A DNA stretch of 42,761 nucleotides from the NCBI GenBank assembly GCA_003427395.1, contig BFEA01000547.1, forward strand, positions 303,392 through 346,152, read 5' to 3'. This document shows, piece by piece, positions 21,003-29,267 of this stretch (position 1 is the first letter of the stretch; each line of letters starts with the position of its first letter). This DNA comes from Chara braunii (taxonomy: Eukaryota > Streptophyta > Charophyceae > Charales > Characeae). A model generated the notes under the pieces. It was not told where the DNA came from, did not search any database, and worked only from the letters and a program-made list of their open reading frames with translations. Both the position numbers and the translations under genes were made by a program.

Positions 21003-22098
21003 TGTGAGGAACAAGCCCTCAAGTGGCCCTTTCAGACATCACATTGTTCTGGGCCAAGGCCCCAGCAAGCCAAGTGCCCGCCCTAAGTGAAGGCGGGCCT
21101 GAATATTCGTCACATGCCAAATTCGACATTTCCATATGTGGGTATTCGGGCTCTTGCTGTGCGTCAGTTGGTTGAGTGAACGCGCGAGCCTCACTAAGCT
21201 GCGTCGTACAGTTGGCCCAGGCCACGAACGTTGTGCCTGGGCACCTACACAGAAAGCAGGGCCGATACATTGAGAAGCAGGCCGTCGGCCTCTGGAAAAG
21301 TAGTACAGCCGACGCACCTACTTGGGGGCCCTGCGCACATGCAGCTAACAGCCCAAGTCCGGAGACTCAGGCGTCGCCCAACTGTAAAGGGTCGAGGCCC
21401 TCAACTGTAAGTCTCGGCTTGGGCACAGGGTCTGAGGCCCAACCGGAAGCTATTGGAGGCTTCCAGCCAGGCCACATGCAGCATGCAGCAGGCTGCCACT
21501 TCCATAAAGGAAGTGAGGCAGCCCAAGCCAGGCATTCTGGCCAGCACCGGCAATGCGGAAGTGTTGCTGCGCTCTCGTTTGATGTTGTGCTGCTCCCAAG
21601 GGCGCTGACGGGGCGCGAGAGGTGAAGTGGGGTGCTGCAGGGCAGCGGGGCGCAGGCGGCCATAGCCGGGCTGCTAGGCGCCAAGGGGTATAGCGGATGA
21701 TCGGGTGGTCTTCAGGGAGTGAGGCGCTGTGTGGGATAATCAAGGTCTGATTGAGGGTGACGAGATACGTACCTGGTACATGAAGAGAGGTCGTCGATGG
21801 TGTGGACAGTCGTGTACATTGGTCTTCGTGAGCCGAAGTGATCCTGTTGTGTGAACCAACTGTAGCGTAGGATGGTAGAGTAGGCTGGGCGCTGTGCGCC
21901 AGACAGAGAGAGCGACTCTGGATACGGTGTTGGTGTGGCCTACAGGCTTGGACATTGGCTCAACACTTCATTGTATTGCTCTTTATGGATGGTTTTCTCG
22001 GTGCATTTGTACTCTCTACTTGGGATACTACTACTTGCTCAGCTGTGTGATTTCACAACTTGGTTTTATGTATATTGCTCACACTCATATTCCTTCCA
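21003..22098 (+). repeat. 3' LTR of element N (1,096 bp)
   Basis: It begins TGTGAGGAAC after the polypurine tract and ends TTCCTTCCA where G resumes (22099). The GC hairpin GCCCGCCCTAAGTGAAGGCG (21077) and GTTGTGCCTGGGCAC (21229) link it to the LTRs of B and C in the opposite orientation, while its 3' half is diverged. Frames on both strands here are by-products of GC-rich sequence. Confidence 0.8.
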
Positions 22099-24307
22099 GA
22101 AGGCAACCCGTGGACTGCTGTCAACGGGTGTATTGAGCAGGAAATGACCTCAACTGATGTTATCTCCCGTACCTGAGCCGTTATGTTTGACTTCGCTCGC
22201 ATTATTCTGTCCTTCTCTTAGTGCTGTTCGCATTCAAGATTTGTTTCGGCATGCTTCAAGTAATTTTGTGGTCAAGTAAAACGGGGTGCGAGGCAGACTC
22301 GCTGAAGTCAAGAACGACGGAGACGACGAGGTCGTCCCCATTATTGGTTGACGTCGCCAGCAGGCCGCAACATTATAGCTTACCTGAGTTTCTAACTTTG
22401 CACGATTGGGGGCCGACATTGTTGATCTTCTTATTCGACCAACCTCCTCTGTGTCTGCCGCCCTAGTCTGTGTCACGAGCGCCACGCATTCATGAGCGCT
22501 TGAGATAATTGTCCTGGACTCGGTAGCCTGAAGGCGACCCGAGACTGTCGCCAGTGGGCGTGCTGAACGGGAAATAATTTTTGGATTGATGTTGCTTGAG
22601 TTGTTATCTCATGAAATAGGGGCTGCGAATCGGACCTGCACTGAGAGTAGTTGTAAATGCTAACCCTTGATAGGGAGCGGGTCTAAGGTGTTGTAAACGA
22701 ACTCCGGTCCTGAACATATATTGTATATCACTCTCTCTGTCATATAGTTCGGATTGAAAGTTGCCTGGGGCTATCGAGCGGGGTCGATCCATGATCTTGC
22801 GCATGCTCCAAGGAACAATTAGTCAATAAGTGATATTAAAAGAACAGAGGTGGGGAGAAATGACAATCCCCAAGCAGGATAAATAATCGAGATCTGACGA
22901 AGAGATAGAGCGTGCAAAGCGGATTGTGGGTGTTAGTTGAGCTTGCGAGTTTTGAACCACTTTTAATGAGATGGCATTCTGGCCGAGAACAGGCTGGGAA
23001 GTTGGATGGAAAGGGACGAGTAACAACTGAGCATATTCAGAGAGTTGAGTAGTTCTGAATGCTGTCAGAAGTCAATGGGCTATGGACTGAGGGGATTGCT
23101 AACTGGTTGTCATGTCAGCGAGTGGTGAAACGGTGCGGATAAGTTGCATTGTCACTTTCTTCTGTGGGTATAGTAAAACAAAAAAAAAGGAAGTGACATG
23201 CAAAAAGTATTAAGATATGGTTGCGAGTTTTTGATGGGCTGAGTCTCTACGAGTTGTCGCTCTGTCTGGGCGCTTTATCATTGTTCCCTCACTCTGCATC
23301 TTGTCGCTTGTCTCCTTGTTCTCGGTTACGTAATGGGACCAATTGGATTTTCATTTACTGATTCCTCAGATTGGGGGAAAGCTTGACGACGACTCCTTGA
23401 TTACTAGAGAGAGTTGAGTTGAGTTTTTCCCTATTTGAGTAAAAACATCCATGCTTTGTTGCAAACGCCCTCTCTTGATTGATGAATGGGAAAAGGGTAA
23501 ATCTAAGAAAGATTGCTTACCTTCTAGTTAAGTGCATGCTCGACGGAGACTAGCGAAATCTCGGTCTGTGTATGTTCTTGACTAAAGGGGCTGATAAGAA
23601 GTGTGATTTTGACTAACCCTGCACGATGACACAAGTGAGCCTGTTTAAAAGTCGGCGTTAATTATAACCTGACTGTTGAGGTTGACAGGGTTGGCCTCTT
23701 TTCCCTGATTATTTCAACTGTGGAAAGTAGAATAATGTATATGTGAGCCTATGGGTATCTAGAGCATACAATTCTTAATCCCTGATCACTGATGGCACGC
23801 TCAGTCTGCTTCCCCTAAGGATTATTTGAGAGGACATGAGTCTTTCGTTATGAGTTTGTGGCGTGGACATATCAGTTTTCCCCGGTCTCTAAATTTAGTC
23901 AGATCTACCAGCTCTTGAGGGAAGTGTAGGAAGTATTGTCGATTGTCTGTGTGCTTAGTCTGGAGATGCTAGTGATCTCGTGAACAACACTAATCAGGGG
24001 GCTGTCCAGATACGCTTGCAATCAGGCAAGTTCTACTGGCTATCATACTTGGTACGCCTCGTATAGGCGCTCGGTCTCCCACGCTGGCGATCTAAAGTAG
24101 AGAAGCCTTTGCCACACAGTGGGGCTATAGCTGGGGTCGCCACTTGCTGTAGTAGCAGACTATCACTATTTGCTTCAAATCCTAGCCAATCGTGGTGTAC
24201 CTGTCTATGATCAAAGATTGGTTACTATGATCAAACTCTCCTTCAGTGCGTTTATCGTGCTCTCTAGTTAGAGCTGTAGTTGAGAATCCTTGCAAAAACG
24301 AGGAAGC

Positions 24308-24448
24308 ATGGGAGGTGAAAATGCTTTATTGATGACCTATGCACTTCTCCAGGATAAGGTGAAAACCTGGGAAAAGGAAGCACATGAAGACTTCCAGTGC
24401 CACATAAGGTTAATGAGGGAGCATGCACTGATAGTGGCGAAGACCTAG
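24308..24448 (+). pseudogene. LTR ORF2 of element G, 5' copy (unknown protein)
   Basis: From ATG 24308 there are 46 codons to TAG 24446. The protein includes YALLQDKVKTWE and DFQCHIRLMREHAL. In the 3' LTR (39480-39740) the frame stays open for about 30 further codons (IEYIIYSYGPSGELYSTYSS), but the first ATG is lost to a small deletion. The helical, charged composition gives no clue to function. Both copies lie just upstream of the 26-bp repeat array. Confidence 0.4.
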
Positions 24449-24604
24449 AAAAAAAAATTGAGTATGGGCCTAACGGAGAACTGTACAGTACCTACTCGAC
24501 TCCCAAGATGATCGAATAGGCTAGGACGGAGTCTGGGAGAGTGTGAAAGTGCTCAGGCCCTTCTCCTGAAGCACTTCGTCAGTATGCCCGACTAGTAAGC
24601 AACG

Positions 24605-25150
24605 CACAACTATCAAATATCATAGTACTCGGTGACGTGCTAACCAGTGTCACGGTACTTATCAAGTGAGCAATACTTAGTGTCATGCTATAAAGTGAAC
24701 AATCTTGTGTCGTGCTATCAAACGAACAATGTTCAGCACCCTGCTAAGTAATCCGTATTCAGTAACCTATCATTTCAACAATATCAGGCCAATCGAAGGG
24801 GGTTATCAGGAAACCTCAGTTGAGAACAGTCAGCATTCAATTTGCATTCAATCGGCATTCCATCAACGTTCCAACAATACTTAGCGACATTATCAGAGAA
24901 CAGTACCCGGCGCTGTTATCAGAGAACAGTACTCAGCTCTGTTATTAGAGAATAGTACTCAGCGCTGTTATGAGAGACCAGTGCTTAGCGTTGTTATCAA
25001 CGAGTAGCGCTTTATCAAGTGAGCAGTACTCTGTGTCGCTATTAAGTGGCCAGTATCCAATCAGTATCCAATCGGTATTAAATCAGTATTAAATCAGTAT
25101 TAAATCAGTATTCAATCTGTGTTCAATTAGAATTCAATCAGTGGTCAATC
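24605..25150. repeat. 26-bp tandem repeat region in the 5' LTR of G
   Basis: Units close to AGTACTCAGCGCTGTTATCA plus GAGAAC follow one another from 24869 to about 25060 (about seven). Related, more diverged units (TACTTAGTGTCATGCTATCA type) lie at 24640-24760. The end consists of 11-bp units, GTATTAAATCA/GTATTCAATCG (25060-25150). The 3' LTR has about eleven of the main units. Confidence 0.85.
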
Positions 25151-25220
25151 AACGTTCTGCCATCAGGGTCACTCGAACCTTCTAATCGGAGCCAATCAGT
25201 TTCAGTACCCACTTTAGCAC

Positions 25221-25866
25221 ATGAGTACGATTCAGTCATTTCTAGTCAATGGGTCCGTCTTGGCTAGTCTCAACATCATAGCCCTCAAAGATGCAGTCCA
25301 GTATCGGTACGTCAGTGCAGTTGGCTTCAGACAAGTAAACCTATCCATTTTTGTTGTTCTCACCAGTTTTGCAGCAGGCACCATCCTCGATTTGAGGCTC
25401 TACGTGAAGAAAGGCAATGAGACTCACGAGTACTTCGATTTAGTTTGGGTTGCTGCAGCCAAGTACTTAGAAGAGAGAGAAAGAGTTAGATGAAAATGGA
25501 GTAAGGCTGATTCGCAGCCTTGGACCAAAGCTCTACGCTGATTATCCTAAGCCTCCCGTTTCCTTCACTCTTACGGATGGTTCAAACTGGAGTGAACTGG
25601 TGGATCTGTACATTTCGCCTGCAGTAATTGATTATGAGGCGGTGACCGAACCATTAGAGTTCGAGTATCTCAGACAAGGGATTTTCTCTCGGCCATATCT
25701 TCCTACTTTATGGGAAAAGTTTTGTGCTATGGTTGACTTTCGTGTTATGGGACTCGATTGGAAATGCTCGGAGCTCGCAGGGTTCAGGTGGCTCTACATC
25801 CAGAGGCCACAACCTCAGGGAGTACAGAGACATGGTTCGAGGCACAAGAAATGCGCAGCAAAATGA
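25221..25866 (+). pseudogene. LTR ORF3 of element G, 5' copy: homologue of the gag-position ORFs
   Basis: ATG 25221 opens 90 codons (to TGA 25491), and a second frame runs to 25866. The first half carries LASLNIIALKDAV, YRYVSAVGF, FVVLTSFAAG, LRLYVKK and KYLEERERV. After the break, DGSNWSEL appears. These match, in order, blocks of ORFs A-C upstream of pol (LDSLN, VRYE, YVLTCYF, IYVP, EKRRLER, SRNNWS). The second half (LGL-type DFRVMGLDWKCSELAGFRW and a basic end RHKKCAAK) has no counterpart there. The 3' LTR copy is broken at other positions, so the shared ancestor was probably open over about 215 codons. Function unknown. Confidence 0.6.
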
Positions 25867-26160
25867 GAGATTGAGGGAATGACCTAGAGGGATGAGTGAG
25901 GACTCTTGACTAGTGTTGGTCATGCTTTCTTCATGTGTACTCTCGGAGATTATTACGAGTTCTCATCCTTTCCTCATGTACCCTTGCCATTGCTCGAGTT
26001 AGTCAGTCTTGCATTTTCTGCATTGTTTTGCTTGGTGATCACGTTCTTTGATGATCTTGTCACAGTTCTCAAAATTAGTAAATTGGCAAAATTGATGCAT
26101 GCATGACATATCAGAATCTTATGATTATTATTTGCACGATTCTCTGCTATTCCGAATCAA

Positions 26161-26166
26161 AATAAA
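26161..26166 (+). promoter_or_regulatory. Possible polyadenylation signal, 5' LTR of G
   Basis: AATAAA occurs 191 bp before the LTR end, within a stretch strongly conserved between the LTRs (41775-41780 in the 3' copy). In the 3' LTR it would end the element transcript. Confidence 0.4.
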
Positions 26167-26361
26167 AGATTCCTAAGACTGGGGACCGACGAAGACCGCA
26201 ATTGAAGGGTCTCGCTCGAAGCCAGACGCACACAACAGGAAGGGGTTTGCTTTATTGAATTTACTTTATTTATTGCAAAAGTTAGCAACTAAATCCTGCG
26301 TGACATCCTGTTGGCTTTCTGGTCGCCTAAAGAGGTCTGACTAGAAAAAGTGCGACAAAAA

Positions 26362-26379
26362 TGACGTCGTTGTCGGGGA
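26362..26379 (+). other. Primer binding site of element G, tRNA-Asp-like
   Basis: TGACGTCGTTGTCGGGGA matches TGGCGCCGTTGCCGGGGA, the complement of the plant tRNA-Asp 3' end, at 15 of 18 positions. All three differences are transitions. It lies four bases after the LTR end. tRNA-Asp priming is known for the Athila group of plant gypsy elements. Confidence 0.75.
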
Positions 26380-26442
26380 CATGAAAATTTTTCGTGTCCG
26401 GAACGAGCCTGGGTCAGCATCAGCTTTGAGCTTTGACTAGGA

Positions 26443-26476
26443 TTTGAAAATTGTTGACAATGTTTGAATTTTCAAA
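26443..26476. other. Inverted repeat downstream of the primer site
   Basis: TTTGAAAATT and GAATTTTCAAA can pair around a short spacer that itself contains ATTGT/ACAAT. In the RNA this gives a hairpin 64 bases after the primer site, where retroelement packaging signals often lie. A role is speculation. Confidence 0.35.
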
Positions 26477-26702
26477 TTGACTCTGATATCTTGAGTGAAT
26501 CGTTACTTCATTGGGAATTTTCAGTCGCTAATTGGTTCTTATTTCTTCATGTGTGAGGTACCACACTGGACTGGAGAAGGAGACTGGCATTATTTACTGG
26601 AGAGAATCAGGCTTGATCACAGGTATGCCTTATGAGCCCTTAACGTCCTTGAAGAACTGGGAAAGAAGAGAACGAGTCAGAGGGTAAGAGATTCCATAAA
26701 GA

Positions 26703-27100
26703 ATGCTAATTACTAATTCACTGAAAGGGCTCTCAAATTTTACTGTTAGAGGGGTATTCCCCTACCAGTATGAGCAATGTTGGGTTTACCACTCTGGCAG
26801 TTCGACCATCTGTGTAGTACTTGCTCACTTCTTGGAGGGAGATATCTATATGATATTCATCCCTATGTCAAGAAGGGAGGCTGGAATGATGGTGAGGCCT
26901 TTAACTGGTTAATGGAAATTGTTGTTCAATCTATCTACGACGAAAAGGTAGATCTAATCAAACGAAGAAAAAAAAAAGTGGAATGGAGGTTAATGCATGT
27001 AACCTATGAGACCATTCCAACTCCTTCTATTCCTGAGAGCTATTGTAACGGAAGTAATTGGTTGCCAATAATTAACATGGTACTAAGATGGAAGAAATGA
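26703..27100 (+). pseudogene. ORF A of element G, frameshifted copy of the repeated domain
   Basis: The frame from ATG 26703 (69 codons, NSLKGLSNFTVRGVFPY, VVLAHFLEGDIY) is continued in another frame from about 26855 (YDIHPYVKKGG, then KRRKKKVEW, and GSNWLPIINMV before the TGA at 27098). Joined by eye, the order of blocks is that of ORFs B and C: PY near the start, a hydrophobic strand, YVKK or YVP, a Lys/Arg-rich helix, a Pro pair, and an NW motif near the end. It is the most decayed of the four copies. It begins the series about 340 bp after the primer site, where gag is expected. No known domain was recognised. Confidence 0.55.
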
Positions 27101-27162
27101 GAAGACTGTCATGAGAACAAGAGAGACTTCAACAGAGGAAATCATACAGAGAAGACTGAAAT

Positions 27163-27546
27163 TTGGCAGAGTGCCTCTTGGGATCACTGAAAGCCTTAAG
27201 TGAGAAAGAAGTGTTCCCATACAAGATTGTCAAGTATGAGATGGTCAAGAGTGGATGGGAGCAGGAACGGTTTTATGTCCTGACATTCTACTTCACAGAC
27301 TTGGACATATATGATGTAAAGACTTGTGTTCCTAAAGAACGAAGTGTTGACACTGTCTGTGGGAGATGTTGGGGATTTGGCGAGGAAGTTGTACTGAAAG
27401 AGAAACGAAGACTTGAGAGGGAAAATATGTGTTTCATTGGATCTACTCGGTTTTTCGTCTTTGAGGGATTCCCAGCTCCTCCTTTACCTGATATTTTGTC
27501 AAGAAACAATTGGTCTGCTGTTATTGAGTTTGCACTTTTAAAGTGA
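27163..27546 (+). CDS. ORF B of element G, copy of the repeated domain
   Basis: The frame is open from just after TGA 27157 to TGA 27544 (about 127 codons). The first in-frame ATG is far inside (27240), so the N-terminus is doubtful and the ORF may be broken. Residues: PYKIVKYE (19-26), YVLTFYFTDLD (38-48), a CVP, two Cys in VCGRCW, EKRRLER (80-86), APPLPD and SRNNWSAVIEF (113-123). The spacing matches ORF C closely. Function unknown; the position suggests a structural (gag-like) role, but no gag signature is present. Confidence 0.55.
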   Translation: MAECLLGSLKALSEKEVFPYKIVKYEMVKSGWEQERFYVLTFYFTDLDIYDVKTCVPKERSVDTVCGRCWGFGEEVVLKEKRRLERENMCFIGSTRFFVFEGFPAPPLPDILSRNNWSAVIEFALLK

Positions 27547-27565
27547 GAAGAGACCAAAGAGATAA

Positions 27566-28069
27566 ATGAGTCAATCATACGTACCTTCAAAAGTGAAACC
27601 CTGGATTAGGTTAAGAGGTGGCTATAGGAAGCTGAGTAAGGAAAATTTTGATGAACTGCTTGATTCACTTAATCCTATAGCAAGGAGAGTAGTGATTCCG
27701 TACGAAACCGTGAGGTATGAGGCACTAAAGAATCTGGGATGGGAACATGATGGTATGTATGTTCTTACCTGTTATTTTATTGACCTTGATGAGTTTGATA
27801 TTGGGATCTACGTACCACAACATAGGTTTGAAGAGTGTAGAAGTGGTCCATGTTGGCAACGAGCATCAAATGTTGTGTATGATGAAAAGAGAAGGCTTGA
27901 ACGAGTAGGGGAGAGCTTCTCTTGGACTACCTATGTCAGTCCTTTTACTGGGATATCGTCTCCACCTGTTGAAAGACTTATATTTTCAAGGAATAATTGG
28001 TCAGTCATGATAGATTTTGTATGGAGGGTGAAGAGGGCTCAAGAAGAATACTATCAGCGGAAAGGATAA
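27566..28069 (+). CDS. ORF C of element G, best-preserved copy of the repeated domain
   Basis: 167 codons, with ATG 27566 only 20 bp after the stop of ORF B. Residues 1-40 are a basic, Ser-rich leader (KPWIRLRGGYRKLSK). Then follow PYETVRYE (45-52), YVLTCYFIDLDEFDIGIYVP (65-84), CRSGPCW (91-97), EKRRLER (107-113), SSPP (131-134), SRNNWSVMIDF (141-151) and a charged tail. No signal peptide, membrane segment or CCHC knuckle is present. Alternating hydrophobic stretches suggest a mixed alpha/beta fold. The frame is uninterrupted over its length, unlike pol. Not recognised as any described family. Confidence 0.6.
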   Translation: MSQSYVPSKVKPWIRLRGGYRKLSKENFDELLDSLNPIARRVVIPYETVRYEALKNLGWEHDGMYVLTCYFIDLDEFDIGIYVPQHRFEECRSGPCWQRASNVVYDEKRRLERVGESFSWTTYVSPFTGISSPPVERLIFSRNNWSVMIDFVWRVKRAQEEYYQRKG

Positions 28070-28074
28070 CTGCT

Positions 28075-28551
28075 ATGAGAGGCAGACTTTATGAAGTAAC
28101 GGGGTCGAATAATCCCTTTGTAATTCTGAGGTACGAGACAAGTGTAAGAGGGCGAATAATATTTCACATTCCGGTGGTCAAATTCCTGCACACCGACAGC
28201 CTGGACGTGAGAATTTGCGTTCCAGCATGCTTAGAAAAGAAAGTTGATTATTTGGAATGTCGGTTGGGAGCTTATATCAGTCTTATAAGGATAAAAGAGT
28301 GGCTAGAAAAATTTCAGAGGAAAGTAACTTGGGGAGAAGGAATAAGGCAATTTGAGATACTCTCTACTTTTTTAACTACTGATGGTTTTGACGACAGGAG
28401 AGACTGGATGCCTCTTCTAGAAGTCATTGCCATAGTAGGTAATGCAAGGGAGAGTGACTCCATAGTAATGATAAAGTCCGTACTCTTAAATACTTTTGAA
28501 CACCAGTTCGAGGTCCTTTACTATATTCATTTTGAGACTTACCTCTCTTGA
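28075..28551 (+). CDS. ORF D of element G, diverged copy of the repeated domain
   Basis: 158 codons; ATG 28075 is five bases after the TAA of ORF C and in a different frame. Blocks in order: MRGRLYEVTG, FVILRYET (matching PYETVRYE), FHIPVVKFLHTDSLDVRICVP (matching the YVLT to YVP block, here two pieces), a Lys/Arg helix (IKEWLEKFQRK) and DRRDWMPLLEV (matching SRNNWSVMIDF). The C-terminal 30 residues have no partner. The copy is clearly related but more distant. Function unknown. Confidence 0.5.
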   Translation: MRGRLYEVTGSNNPFVILRYETSVRGRIIFHIPVVKFLHTDSLDVRICVPACLEKKVDYLECRLGAYISLIRIKEWLEKFQRKVTWGEGIRQFEILSTFLTTDGFDDRRDWMPLLEVIAIVGNARESDSIVMIKSVLLNTFEHQFEVLYYIHFETYLS

Positions 28552-28572
28552 CACTGTTCATGATGGTCGATA

Positions 28573-28863
28573 ATGTCTGGTACGGTCGAGCAGCTAACAT
28601 TCGGGGTTGTATTGGAAGGTAGAGTTGTTAAGACAGAAGGGACTCTTCGGATCTCAGACAGAAACCTCTCTACTTTATATGAACTTGAGTTTCTGCAACC
28701 TTCCTTTGAACGGATGAGAGATTCTGCTTTGAGAGCCGTCATTGACCAAATTGAGATCAGCTACTTACTGAAGGTAGTGAAAGTGAGAGTTACTGAGGGA
28801 ATATCATATCACTCTTTTAAAGAACGAGTCTTTTTTGCCAGAAGAATCAACAACGGTTCGTAA
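28573..28863 (+). CDS. ORF E of element G (small unknown protein)
   Basis: 96 codons from ATG 28573, 21 bases after the stop of ORF D. It has VVLEGRVVKTEGTLRISD, a mid helix (ERMRDSALRAVIDQIEIS) and ends with ERVFFARRINNGS. The ending VFFARR is shared with ORF F, and both have a G-rich beta-like start, so E and F look like a duplicated pair unrelated to A-D. No known domain was seen. Confidence 0.5.
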   Translation: MSGTVEQLTFGVVLEGRVVKTEGTLRISDRNLSTLYELEFLQPSFERMRDSALRAVIDQIEISYLLKVVKVRVTEGISYHSFKERVFFARRINNGS

Positions 28864-28866
28864 GCC

Positions 28867-29133
28867 ATGCAATTTGACTATGAGATTATAGACCTGACAC
28901 GATGCTTTATGATCCGGGGTACTGTAAAAGGGTATAACATAAGATCGAGTAAGGATGATGAAAGGGAACTGATTGAAGATTATATTGGAAGACCGGGAAA
29001 AATTGCGTTGCCTTCTATCACCACCCAGTCTATTATTGCCTACACTCTCTATGTACAAAACTCTCAAAGGGTAAAGCAAACAAGGGAAGAGAGAAACGAA
29101 CCTGTATTTTTTGCAAGAAGAGTAAGAGATTGA
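28867..29133 (+). CDS. ORF F of element G (small unknown protein, partner of E)
   Basis: 88 codons from ATG 28867, three bases after the TAA of ORF E and in another frame relation. It contains IDLTRCFMIRGTVKGYNI, an acidic stretch (SSKDDERELIEDY) and ends with PVFFARRVRD, the motif that also ends ORF E. It is the last ORF before pol (ATG 29268). No aspartic protease D-T/S-G motif occurs here or elsewhere before RT. Confidence 0.5.
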   Translation: MQFDYEIIDLTRCFMIRGTVKGYNIRSSKDDERELIEDYIGRPGKIALPSITTQSIIAYTLYVQNSQRVKQTREERNEPVFFARRVRD

Positions 29134-29267
29134 AAAATAAGAAAGGGGAGGACAAAAGTGACAGGAAGAGAGAGAAGTGAGTATCAACGAAAATAAGAAG
29201 AATTTTTAAAGCATGAAGGGAGTCTGCGAAATTGAGGAATAGAGTCACCAGGGAAAGGTTTGACACA

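Larger units (their letters stand above)
16515..22098 (+). mobile_element. Ty3/gypsy chromovirus element N nested in the 5' LTR of G
   Basis: Order: truncated gag, protease, RT, RNase H, integrase with chromodomain-like tail, polypurine tract, 3' LTR. It is related to elements B and C at protein level but has a diverged LTR. The 5' LTR, primer site and N-terminal half of gag are missing. On the right, the sequence of G resumes at GAAGG (22099, equal to 37193). On the left it resumes 605 bp earlier in LTR coordinates (16514, equal to 36587). One deletion removing both the left end of N and 605 bp of host LTR explains this. Confidence 0.85.
22099..26357 (+). repeat. 5' LTR of element G, right part
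   Basis: It corresponds to 37193-41971. From 22099 to about 24300 I see no convincing gene. After that come LTR ORF2, a repeat array and LTR ORF3. It ends GTGCGACA at 26357. Compared with the 3' LTR it lacks two tandem duplications and has fewer 26-bp repeats. Confidence 0.9.

Noticed and set aside
21039-21745. Several long frames on both strands
   Set aside because: They fall within the GC-rich LTR of element N and differ in frame from the related LTRs of B and C.
24605-25150. CRISPR-like array
   Set aside because: Units are contiguous and diverged without spacers, lie in an LTR of a eukaryotic element and are plain tandem repeats.
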